64,000 nucleotides of DNA from Lishizhenia tianjinensis (GTDB lineage Bacteria > Bacteroidota > Bacteroidia > Flavobacteriales_D > Crocinitomicaceae), in the NCBI RefSeq assembly GCF_900116425.1, contig NZ_FPAS01000001.1, positions 1,061,185 to 1,125,184 of the forward strand. Reading direction: 5' to 3'. A program made the position numbers and the translations under genes. Positions 23,840 through 32,027 of this stretch are shown here, in pieces. Position 1 is the first letter of the stretch, and the number at the start of each line of letters is the position of its first letter. The notes under the pieces were generated by a model. That model searched no databases. It had not been told where the DNA came from and saw only the letters and a program-made list of their open reading frames with translations.

Positions 23840-25969
23840 ATGAAAAAATTACTCTTGATTTTATGTGTAGGTATCGGATTCTTCGGTAGATCTGAAGAAG
23901 GTATGATCATACCTACCCTACTTTCAGCTTTTGAATCGGACATGCAAGCCATGGGGATGAAATTAAGTGCTGAAGATATCTATGACGCCAACAACGCGAG
24001 TATTAAAGACGCCGTTATGCATTTTGGAGGAGGTTGTACAGCTGAGATCGTTTCTGATCAAGGTTTAATGTTGACCAATCACCACTGTGGATTTTCACAA
24101 ATCAATGCCCACTCTACCTTAGAAAACAACTATTTAAAATACGGTTTCTGGGCCAAATCAAAGGAAGACGAATTAGCCAATCCTGGACTTACAGCTACGC
24201 GTATGGTTCGCATAGAAGATGTTACCCGAGCTACCCTTGCTGGTACCGAAGATTTATCAGGTAACGACTTGGCATTAAAAATTAGAACTAACATTGCACT
24301 TCTAGTTTCTGAGGCTACAAAAGGAACACATTATACAGCGGAAATCAAGCCTTTTGATTACGGTAATAGTTACTACCTTTTGGTAAAAGAGGAGTTTTTA
24401 GACGTACGTTTGGTAGGTGCACCACCGTCAACAGTAGGTAAATTTGGAGGAGATACAGACAACTGGGTATGGCCACGTCATACAGGAGATTTCTCTGTAT
24501 TTAGAATTTACGCTGGTGAAAACAACGAGCCTGCAGAATACAGTACTAACAACAAGCCTTACCAGCCTTTACACTACCTTCCTGTATCTATCAAGGATAG
24601 AGCAGAGAATGATTTTACTATGGTGTTTGGTTTTCCAGGAAGAACTTACCAACACACAATCTCAAGCGAATTAGCTTTTATTATTGATACACAAAGACCT
24701 GCTCAAATCAGAATGAGAGATCACTCATTGTCGGTTATCAAGCCTGCTATGAAAGCTTCTGAAGCTACCACTTTACAATACGCCTCTAAGCAATCTAGAA
24801 TTGCGAACGCTTGGAAAAAATGGATAGGACAAATTGATGGTTTAAAGAGAAACGACGCCGTAGCTAAAAAATTAGCCTACGAAAAGCGTTACACTGAACA
24901 AGCCAACTTAAACAGAAACTGGAAAGAAAAATACGGTACAGTTGTTCAAGATTTAAATGCTTTGGCAACCAAATACAACAACGCCAATTTTGCTTACGAG
25001 ATGTTCATAGAATACATGTACTACGGTCCTGAAGCTATACGTACAGCTCGTAATCTTTACGGAAAACTTATAGATACGGCAATCTTTCAAAATGCAGAGA
25101 AATTGGCTCAATTAAAAGCAGATTTAATCGCTGGAGCAGAAGGTCATTTTAAAAACTTCGACGCCAACATAGATAAAGAGATTTTCAAATTACAAACGGC
25201 TGAATACATTAAGCATTTAGATGAAAGCATGATGCCTGAAATTTTAAAGGGCATGGATGTGAACTCATTTGCAGAAGAAGCTTACGAAAAATCAATTACT
25301 GCGAACAAGGAAAAATACATCAAGTTCATTGAAAAATTAAGCTTGAAATCAGCTAAAAAATTCATGAAAGACCCTATGTTCCAATTGTACCATGATGTAG
25401 ACAACACTTTCAGATCTAAGGTCTTGAACGATGTAAGAATTTACAGCACGAAAAAGAACGAATTGATGAAAACTTACGTAGCGGGTAAATACGAAATGTT
25501 CCCAGACGATAAGCATTGGGCAGATGCCAACAGTACTTTACGTGTTACTTACGGTAAATTAGAAGGTAGCTACCCTACAGATGGAATAAAATACACACCA
25601 CATACTACTCTTAAAGGTTTGATAGAAAAACACAATACAGGAAATCCTGACTTTGAAGTATTGCCACGTATGATAGAATTATACGAAGCCAAAGACTACG
25701 GTCAGTACGCACAAGATGGTGAGTTATGGGTATGTTTTACAGGGTCTAACCACACTACAGGTGGTAACTCAGGTTCTCCAGTTTTAGATGCTGAAGGAAA
25801 CTTAGTCGGATTAAACTTTGACAGAAGTTGGGAAAGCACCATGAGTGATTACATGTTTGATGCTTCTCGTTGTAGAAACATTACCGTAGACGTTCGTTAC
25901 GTCTTATGGATCATGGATACTTACGCCAATGCTGGTCACCTTGTTGATGAAATGACCTTAATAAAATAA
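23840..25969 (+). CDS. dpp11: S46-family dipeptidyl-peptidase, DPP11-like (Asp/Glu-specific)
   Basis: This is a periplasmic serine dipeptidyl-peptidase of 709 residues that takes dipeptides from the N-terminus of oligopeptides. The start is ATG 23840 (MKKLLLILCVGIGFFG, a signal peptide). The catalytic His is in LTNHHCG (81-82) and the nucleophile is Ser644 in TGGNSGSPV. Arg662, 18 residues after the Ser in GLNFDRSWE, matches Arg673 of Porphyromonas DPP11, which selects Asp or Glu at P1; DPP7 has Gly there. An M28 peptidase gene follows after 2 bp, so the pair probably acts together on peptides imported across the outer membrane. Confidence 0.9.
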   Translation: MKKLLLILCVGIGFFGRSEEGMIIPTLLSAFESDMQAMGMKLSAEDIYDANNASIKDAVMHFGGGCTAEIVSDQGLMLTNHHCGFSQINAHSTLENNYLKYGFWAKSKEDELANPGLTATRMVRIEDVTRATLAGTEDLSGNDLALKIRTNIALLVSEATKGTHYTAEIKPFDYGNSYYLLVKEEFLDVRLVGAPPSTVGKFGGDTDNWVWPRHTGDFSVFRIYAGENNEPAEYSTNNKPYQPLHYLPVSIKDRAENDFTMVFGFPGRTYQHTISSELAFIIDTQRPAQIRMRDHSLSVIKPAMKASEATTLQYASKQSRIANAWKKWIGQIDGLKRNDAVAKKLAYEKRYTEQANLNRNWKEKYGTVVQDLNALATKYNNANFAYEMFIEYMYYGPEAIRTARNLYGKLIDTAIFQNAEKLAQLKADLIAGAEGHFKNFDANIDKEIFKLQTAEYIKHLDESMMPEILKGMDVNSFAEEAYEKSITANKEKYIKFIEKLSLKSAKKFMKDPMFQLYHDVDNTFRSKVLNDVRIYSTKKNELMKTYVAGKYEMFPDDKHWADANSTLRVTYGKLEGSYPTDGIKYTPHTTLKGLIEKHNTGNPDFEVLPRMIELYEAKDYGQYAQDGELWVCFTGSNHTTGGNSGSPVLDAEGNLVGLNFDRSWESTMSDYMFDASRCRNITVDVRYVLWIMDTYANAGHLVDEMTLIK

Positions 25970-25971
25970 TT

Positions 25972-27336
25972 ATGAAGTACATCAGTTTATTTGTTCTCCT
26001 TTTTTCATTGTCTATTGTCCAAGCGCAGCAAACAGACAGCGTTTTCATCAAATCACTATTCAATAGCGCCTTAACAGAAGGAAAAGCTTATGAAGATTTG
26101 AGAAGTCTGTGTAAAGATGTGGGCGCGCGCTTATCGGGTTCAGCCGAGGCAGATATGGCCATTAAATGGGGAATGAATAAACTGATGTCTTACGATTTCG
26201 ATACCGTTTACCTCCAAGAAATTGAAATCCCGCATTGGGAAAGAGGTTCTAAAGAGGCAGCATGGGTAGAAACGAGTAAGGGCGAAATTATTAAACTGGA
26301 CATCTTAGCTTTGGGTGGTTCTGTACCTACTCAAGGACTCGTGCATCATGAACTTGTATACTTCAAAGATTTAGAAGCTTTAAAAGCAGCCAAAAAGAAA
26401 GAGGTAGAAGGAAAGATTGTTTTCATTAACCAAGCTATGGATGCCACGCAGATAACCACTTTTAATGCGTACGGCATGTGTTGGCCTATGCGCGGTTTAG
26501 GAGCTATAGAAGCTGCTAAAAAAGGAGCTCACGCAGTAGTCATTCGTTCTTTAGGACTCCCTCAGGATGATCATCCGCACACGGGGTCTATGGTGTACAA
26601 TGAGGATGTAGAAAAAATTCCAGCAGCTGCTCTTTCTACAAATTCAGCCAATTTACTTGCCGAAAGAATACAGGAAGAAAAACTCACGCTTTCTCTTCAA
26701 TTAAACTGCAGAACACTTCCCAATCGAAAATCATACAACGTAATAGCCGAGCTATGGGGAAGTGAAAAAAAGAATGAAATCATCACCTTTGGGGGACATT
26801 TAGACAGTTGGGATGTAGGTGAAGGAGCACACGACGACGGAGCTGGTATTGTTCACTCTATGGAAGCTTTGCGCTTATTAAAAGCAGCTAACTATACACC
26901 CAAACATACCCTAAGATGTGTTTTCTTTATGAATGAAGAAAATGGAAACATGGGTGGAAAAACCTATGCCGACTGGACCTTAGAACGTGGGGATGTTCAA
27001 ATTGCCGCCATTGAAAGTGATAGAGGAGGTTTTGCGCCTAGAGGTTTTTCTTGTGCTGGAACAGCTGAGCATGTTACTTGGTTAAAGACACTAGCACCTC
27101 TGCTAAAACCCTATGAGTTACATAAGTTTGAAAAAGGTTATGGTGGTGTGGATATCAATCCCTTAAAAGACAACTACCCTTCTATTGCCTTATTTGGATT
27201 TGTACCAGATTCTCAACGTTACTTTGATTTTCACCATACAGCGGATGATGTATTTGAGAATGTACACAAAAGAGAGTTGGAATTAGGATGTGCAAGTATG
27301 GCCGCTTTAATCTACTTGATAGATCAACAATTTTAA
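25972..27336 (+). CDS. M28-family zinc aminopeptidase/carboxypeptidase with PA domain
   Basis: This is an exported peptidase of 454 residues. A signal peptide (1-18, VQAQQ) precedes a PA-like insert (about 110-215) and the M28 catalytic domain, with zinc ligands and acid/base in GGHLDSWDVGEGAHDDGAG, FFMNEENGNMGG and FHHTADD. It belongs to the group of plasma glutamate carboxypeptidase-like enzymes. It is cotranscribed with the DPP11-like gene and should release single amino acids or dipeptides in the periplasm. The stop lies 12 bp from that of the convergent ftsB-like gene. Confidence 0.9.
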   Translation: MKYISLFVLLFSLSIVQAQQTDSVFIKSLFNSALTEGKAYEDLRSLCKDVGARLSGSAEADMAIKWGMNKLMSYDFDTVYLQEIEIPHWERGSKEAAWVETSKGEIIKLDILALGGSVPTQGLVHHELVYFKDLEALKAAKKKEVEGKIVFINQAMDATQITTFNAYGMCWPMRGLGAIEAAKKGAHAVVIRSLGLPQDDHPHTGSMVYNEDVEKIPAAALSTNSANLLAERIQEEKLTLSLQLNCRTLPNRKSYNVIAELWGSEKKNEIITFGGHLDSWDVGEGAHDDGAGIVHSMEALRLLKAANYTPKHTLRCVFFMNEENGNMGGKTYADWTLERGDVQIAAIESDRGGFAPRGFSCAGTAEHVTWLKTLAPLLKPYELHKFEKGYGGVDINPLKDNYPSIALFGFVPDSQRYFDFHHTADDVFENVHKRELELGCASMAALIYLIDQQF

Positions 27337-27348
27337 TTGTATATCCCT

Positions 27349-27633
27349 TTATTCGTAGGTAATTACAAAGATGTCTTCATCTTCTTTTTTGAACATCTTT
27401 TTTTCGCGCGCAAACTTTTCTAATGCGTTAATATCACTCAATTCATCCAAAACCATTTTTGTTTGTTGCAATTGAATTTCCATTTCATCTCTCTCCTCTT
27501 TCAATTCGCTTAATTTAGCTTTTTGGTGAAAAATGGTAATGATATCCACATCATCTAAAAACAAGATGTACACCAAGAAAATACTGAATGTTATTACGTA
27601 TTTATTCCTGAAATATTTGAGTCGCTTAATCAC
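27349..27633 (-). CDS. FtsB/DivIC-like septum formation initiator
   Basis: This is a small bitopic membrane protein of 94 residues: a short cytoplasmic N-terminus, one membrane segment (about 12-28) and a coiled coil (about 35-68, KAKLSELKEERDEMEIQLQQ), then the conserved short region around LEKFAREKKMFKKEDED. This is the FtsB/DivIC layout; such proteins join FtsL and FtsQ in the divisome. The start is a GTG at 27633. The gene stands alone between an M28 peptidase and a divergent kinase. Confidence 0.87.
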   Translation of the reverse strand: MIKRLKYFRNKYVITFSIFLVYILFLDDVDIITIFHQKAKLSELKEERDEMEIQLQQTKMVLDELSDINALEKFAREKKMFKKEDEDIFVITYE

Positions 27634-27837
27634 GGTATAAAGCTCTTAATTTCTCGGCTTCATCCAACCGGAAATACACTAAACTTATAAACATAGCCTC
27701 CTTAGTATCTTCCCTTTAACTTCACCAACGATTCGACACGCTTTAAGGTGTTTTCAACAGATTAGATACGTCTATTCATCGAATTAAAAGTTGAATGCCT
27801 ATATCTATATCTATCTTCATTACATATTAGGTTCTCA

Positions 27838-29070
27838 ATGCGTTATAAAAACTACATCATTTATGTATTTATACTGTTTTTGGTCATCTACTCGAATGCG
27901 GAGTTCACCTCAAATCAGAATCAAATACACAACAAGTTCAGTACATGGACAAAACAGGCTCACGACCAAAAATTGCTGAGTGAAAGTATTCTTTCAGAGT
28001 ATTACCACCCGCTGTATTCTGGTGGAGTAAAAATCAACCTTAAAAGCAATATTCTTGAGCTACAGCGCAGGAATGATACCTTCATGCAAAAGAATACCTG
28101 TCAAGAATATTTAACGTTTAAAGCGATACTAGACACGAGTATTCAGCAACTATTGGTTTTAAATGAAAAAGAGCAAAATAATTTAACTCCCTACCTATTT
28201 GCCAATACCATTAATGGCATACAAGACAAGTTAGATATGATCATCGCCCACTTTGAAGAAGAGGAGGTAGATGATATTACATCCATTCAAAATTGGCAAC
28301 TAAGTTTTAACATCGCAATCTTTCTAGTAATTGGCTACCTCTTTTATGCCGGTATTTTTAGAACAAACCAAGAACTTTCGGAAGAAAACTTGAAAAAGCA
28401 GTCAACCATAGACGACTTAAAATCACAGCAAAGTAATTTAGGTGAAAACATCTACGTTCAAACCTTTGGTATAAAAGAGCACTTAAGTAACCTTGAACAA
28501 TTGCTGCCCAATTTAGAAAATGTTGACCAAGAAGCACAGGAGCTCATTGATGATAATCTCTACGAAATTAAACATGCCTTAAACACTTTGAACTTGTACT
28601 TTCAATCTAGCGTGCAAGAGGCGGATGTTTCTACTAATTTATCTAAGCCTTTTCATCAAATAGCTGATTACTTTAATTTACAAGAAAACACTTTAATAGA
28701 TTTACCTTCAGAATTAAGGGTGAAGTGCGAAAACCAAGACCTATTATTGTTCGCCAAATTCCTATTCAAAATCTGTAAGGAAAACCAAAAAGAAAATGAG
28801 GCGCTTAAAATTTCTATTCATCATGAAATAAAAGAAGGCTTTGTTCATATTTATGTGAAAGACAATGGAAAAGGAATACGTCCTGAAAACTTAGCTAAAC
28901 TTTTTAAGCTTAGTTCTACTTTGGAGTATAACCCAGAAAAACAAGCTGTAAATGCTTTTCATTTTTCACTTCTAAAAAAGATAATTAACGACTATCAAGG
29001 CGACTTTAAGGTTGAATCTGATGGTGAGCAGGGTACTTCATACAACTTTACTTTACCGATTCACACCTAA
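27838..29070 (+). CDS. Degenerate sensor histidine kinase (pseudokinase) with PilJ-like input
   Basis: This membrane protein of 410 residues has the topology of the kinase encoded just downstream: segment 1 (6-20), an all-helical periplasmic part (21-150), segment 2 (155-175) and a kinase-like cytoplasmic part. Aligning both H-boxes puts Phe210 (VQTFGIKEH) where the partner has His212 (AISHDIQEP), so the phosphoacceptor is lost. The N-box Asn is also missing (FLFKICKENQ against HLLINAITY), and the G2 glycine loop is replaced (AFHFSLLKK against GFGLAFCKK). The G1 motif KDNGKGI remains. It is probably a non-catalytic regulator of its neighbour, 12 bp away, or a decaying duplicate; the intact reading frame favours the first. 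Confidence 0.75.
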   Translation: MRYKNYIIYVFILFLVIYSNAEFTSNQNQIHNKFSTWTKQAHDQKLLSESILSEYYHPLYSGGVKINLKSNILELQRRNDTFMQKNTCQEYLTFKAILDTSIQQLLVLNEKEQNNLTPYLFANTINGIQDKLDMIIAHFEEEEVDDITSIQNWQLSFNIAIFLVIGYLFYAGIFRTNQELSEENLKKQSTIDDLKSQQSNLGENIYVQTFGIKEHLSNLEQLLPNLENVDQEAQELIDDNLYEIKHALNTLNLYFQSSVQEADVSTNLSKPFHQIADYFNLQENTLIDLPSELRVKCENQDLLLFAKFLFKICKENQKENEALKISIHHEIKEGFVHIYVKDNGKGIRPENLAKLFKLSSTLEYNPEKQAVNAFHFSLLKKIINDYQGDFKVESDGEQGTSYNFTLPIHT

Positions 29071-29082
29071 GTAAATCAAAGC

Positions 29083-30339
29083 ATGCACCAAAAGAAATAC
29101 ATATTGGCCATCGTACTTGCTGTACTTGTACTCGCTTTTAATCAAGGCTACATACAGTATTGTTTAAACTTAAAGAACCAAGATGCAGTTTTGATTAATA
29201 CAGCGGGGAAACAACGTATGTACAGTCAAAAGATTTTACATGAATACGAGCTGTGGTATATCAGTGGTACCCCTCCAGCAGACCTTATGGATTTGTATAG
29301 GGAGTGGAAATTGAAAAATGAAGAGTTACTCGAACATTCCTTAGATAATAAAGAGGATGATTTTAGCACTTTACAAAATCTCAGTCACCTTATTGAAACG
29401 CAAGAACCCTTATTAAAAAGTTTTCCTACAAGAGCTAACATAGAACAATTAAACTCATCTATGCAGTACTTTTTAACAACCATGGATGACTTGGTGTTGG
29501 AGTATCAGCACAAAGCAGATGAAAAATTGAGCAACATCAGACAGGTGGAATTCTTGCTCTTTGGATTATCACTACTCCTACTTTTCTTAGAATTCTATTT
29601 TGTTTTTGGTCCACTTATACGTGATCTTACCGCAAAGTCTAAAGCCCTGAAAAAAAGTTATGAAAGCCTAGCCCAAAGAAAACACGAATTGGAGCAACTT
29701 ACTTATGCCATTTCTCATGATATTCAGGAGCCTATAAGTATGTTTCAATCCCTACTCAATCGGTACCAAAAGAAGAAAAAGAAGGGTGAAATTATATTCA
29801 ACGAAAAAATCATTGATCACTTAAACTTACGTATAAGTAAAGCCAACAAACTCTTGTCTGACCTTCTTGTTTACACGGGCAGTAGAGTTAAGCATACCAA
29901 AGAATCTTTTGATCTTAAAACACTTGTTGCGGAGGTAGCATCAAAGATAAATTGTCATGAAAAAATTGATACTTCGGAGATACATAACTTAAAATTATAT
30001 GGTTATAAATCAGATATTTCTTTAGTTCTAGAACATTTATTAATTAATGCAATTACCTATCAGTCAAAAGATAGATTATTACAGGTTAAGATACACCAAG
30101 AAATTGAAGACAAACATTGCGTGATAAAAATTAAGGATAATGGAATTGGTATAGCAGAACACAAAATACATACGGTATTTAACCTCTTCAAAAGTGGAGA
30201 TAAGGAAAGTGCACAGCGCACAGGCTTTGGATTAGCTTTTTGCAAAAAAATTATCGAAGAACACGGAGGTAAAATTGGAGTTTCCTCCCAATTGGATGAG
30301 GGAACAGAGTTTTATTTTCGTCTGCCCCTAGTTTCCTAA
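29083..30339 (+). CDS. Sensor histidine kinase with PilJ/NIT-type periplasmic sensor
   Basis: This is an intact membrane histidine kinase of 418 residues. Segment 1 (6-22) leads into a PilJ-type four-helix sensor with the signature LINTAGKQRMYSQKI (38-52), then segment 2 (155-177), a coiled coil (180-205), HisKA with His212 in ISHDIQEP, N-box LLINAITY, G1 KIKDNGIGI and G2 TGFGLAF. No response regulator gene is nearby. It lies 12 bp after the pseudokinase with which it shares topology. The last 12 bp overlap the convergent acetyltransferase gene. Confidence 0.92.
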   Translation: MHQKKYILAIVLAVLVLAFNQGYIQYCLNLKNQDAVLINTAGKQRMYSQKILHEYELWYISGTPPADLMDLYREWKLKNEELLEHSLDNKEDDFSTLQNLSHLIETQEPLLKSFPTRANIEQLNSSMQYFLTTMDDLVLEYQHKADEKLSNIRQVEFLLFGLSLLLLFLEFYFVFGPLIRDLTAKSKALKKSYESLAQRKHELEQLTYAISHDIQEPISMFQSLLNRYQKKKKKGEIIFNEKIIDHLNLRISKANKLLSDLLVYTGSRVKHTKESFDLKTLVAEVASKINCHEKIDTSEIHNLKLYGYKSDISLVLEHLLINAITYQSKDRLLQVKIHQEIEDKHCVIKIKDNGIGIAEHKIHTVFNLFKSGDKESAQRTGFGLAFCKKIIEEHGGKIGVSSQLDEGTEFYFRLPLVS

Positions 30340-31239
30340 ACTTTCACCCTTCGGTGTATACATTGTTATCCCTTCCTTCTCGTAGTAATAAATCATGTGT
30401 TCGAGCATTTTTTCAGCATCAAACAAGTAGGTCTTTGCTTTCCCAACGCGTACCTCCTTGGCCACACCTTTCTCTATAAATAAAGGCAGCAATTCATCAC
30501 ATTTTCTCAAAGCCGAAAATTCTGGGTTATGCACCTTTGTTGTAATAGTGCTTAGGTTACCGTTCACATCTTTTAAATCAACTGTAAATTCTTCTTTAAA
30601 GTAAACGGGATATTTAAAATCTGCCACCGCATCTTCCATACAGTGTAAACTTGTACCTGCATTGTCTAAACTAACGCCTATGTAGAGAATTTTCCCTCCC
30701 CTTTTTGCCAACTTATACCAGGGTGAATTTTGGGCATAAGGCGTATTATCCAATTGATGATCTTTGGTAAAATACTCGGCATCTTTACCTATACAACTCA
30801 CAGGTTCTGTAGGATGTAAGCTTCGAATGGCCTGGGGTAAATTTCTAAAATATTCAGTGATTGCCCCCAGCGCACTTTTATCATTCACTACGTCAAAACA
30901 CTTTAAATTTCTGATGTAATCCAATTGAAGTGATGCATTGGGAGAATTCGGCATCAATAAATTTCCATTTTCGCCAACACTTTGTAACAAAGCATCTACT
31001 ACCGCTTGAGGTCCACCTTCAACAAAACCTATTTTAGACAAACTAGAATGTACCAAAAGGTTATCACCCTCTACTATGCCTATGGCCTTAAAAGTTTGAA
31101 TTAGATCTGCCGTTGTAAGTACATCCCCCTTTTGCTTTTGTTGCTCTAGGGCTGCATTCACCTTCTTTTTTTTGTATTTGCGGAATGCATTTAATAAGAA
31201 CTGAGGAGTATTACTTCTCACAAAATCTTTGAGTGCCAT
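30328..31239 (-). CDS. AAC(3)-fold acetyltransferase (YokD/AAC(3) family)
   Basis: This is a cytoplasmic acetyl-CoA-dependent acetyltransferase of 303 residues in the AAC(3) family. The family motifs are LLVHSSLSKIGFVEGG, LHPTEPVSCIG (catalytic His) and GVSLDNAGTSLHCMEDA (with the conserved His and Glu). An extra basic N-terminus of about 40 residues precedes them. The family includes aminoglycoside acetyltransferases but also many enzymes acting on sugars, peptides or natural products, and the setting here (a chromosomal operon with a TonB homologue and a WG-repeat lipoprotein) gives no reason to call it a resistance gene. The ATG overlaps the stop of the TonB-like gene by one base (TAATG). 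Confidence 0.85.
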   Translation of the reverse strand: MALKDFVRSNTPQFLLNAFRKYKKKKVNAALEQQKQKGDVLTTADLIQTFKAIGIVEGDNLLVHSSLSKIGFVEGGPQAVVDALLQSVGENGNLLMPNSPNASLQLDYIRNLKCFDVVNDKSALGAITEYFRNLPQAIRSLHPTEPVSCIGKDAEYFTKDHQLDNTPYAQNSPWYKLAKRGGKILYIGVSLDNAGTSLHCMEDAVADFKYPVYFKEEFTVDLKDVNGNLSTITTKVHNPEFSALRKCDELLPLFIEKGVAKEVRVGKAKTYLFDAEKMLEHMIYYYEKEGITMYTPKGESLGN

Positions 31240-32027
31240 TATTGATAGATAAAGGTGTATTTAATGTAACCATTTTGGCTCCTTGGAGCACTTTCGGCAT
31301 AATTGAAACGAGAAATTAACGCATATTCTTCTGCTTTGGCTATCATACAAGGACTTGCATTAGAACTTCTTTTCGGGTCGTATTTGGCAGAAATCACCTT
31401 ACCATTTTGTCCAACTTTTATATCCACAACCACTACTCCATCTACATTTCCACAGGTATAACCGGGATTTCTTACATACCAATCGTTGTTGTTCAGCGGC
31501 GTTCTTTTAGACAATTGAAAGCTCACCATAGTCTCCGCTTTTATACCCGTAGAGCTAGAGGCCTGATTTTGCGTCTTCGTTTTGGTTTGCGGTTGAGGCT
31601 TGGGTTTACTTTCATTCTCCGTAACATCCATATTGCTTTCAGTAGGTTTACTTCCCTCTTTTTGTCCGGCAATCTCTTGTTTCATCGCCTCTTCTACATC
31701 ATAGGCATTTTGAGAAGGATCTGTTACGGACGAAGTATAATTTTCTGGTTGCTCTACTTTTTCTCGGGTATCATCTACATTTTGAACCATGTTCTTTACG
31801 TCCTTTGTCATTTCGTAAAGTTCTTGTTCGGCTGGAGTTTCAATTTGATCGGGGGTAATTTCTATATCGTCCTTCTCATCGTATCGACCTTCAAAATTCC
31901 ATTTCTCGTAATCTACTTTCTCTTCATAGGTTGCGATTTGAAAATAAAAAAACAGGGCTACGTGTACTCCCAAAGTTGCGAGTATACCATATTTATGTTT
32001 CTCTATGAAGGCTGTAAACTTATACAC
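31239..32027 (-). CDS. TonB-family energy transducer
   Basis: This is a bitopic inner-membrane protein of 262 residues. A short basic cytoplasmic start and one membrane segment (about 14-31) are followed by an acidic spacer and a Pro/Lys stretch (KPKPQPQTKTKT, about 145-160) that spans the periplasm. The C-terminal 90 residues look like a TonB/TolA-type beta-alpha-beta domain (VVVDIKVGQNGKVISAKY, CMIAKAEEYALISRF, YIKYTFIYQ). Exb proteins are not adjacent. It starts immediately after the stop of the WG-repeat gene and overlaps the acetyltransferase start, so all three are cotranscribed. Confidence 0.8.
   Translation of the reverse strand: MYKFTAFIEKHKYGILATLGVHVALFFYFQIATYEEKVDYEKWNFEGRYDEKDDIEITPDQIETPAEQELYEMTKDVKNMVQNVDDTREKVEQPENYTSSVTDPSQNAYDVEEAMKQEIAGQKEGSKPTESNMDVTENESKPKPQPQTKTKTQNQASSSTGIKAETMVSFQLSKRTPLNNNDWYVRNPGYTCGNVDGVVVVDIKVGQNGKVISAKYDPKRSSNASPCMIAKAEEYALISRFNYAESAPRSQNGYIKYTFIYQ

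Noticed and set aside
27634..27837. Possible RNA gene in the 204-bp gap between ftsB-like and the pseudokinase
   Set aside because: There is no tRNA, riboswitch or terminator structure that I can recognise; only short TATCTA repeats before the kinase start.
30328..31239. Aminoglycoside resistance gene
   Set aside because: The AAC(3) fold is clear, but the gene sits in a chromosomal envelope operon without mobile signals, and the family has many non-resistance members. Calling resistance would overreach.
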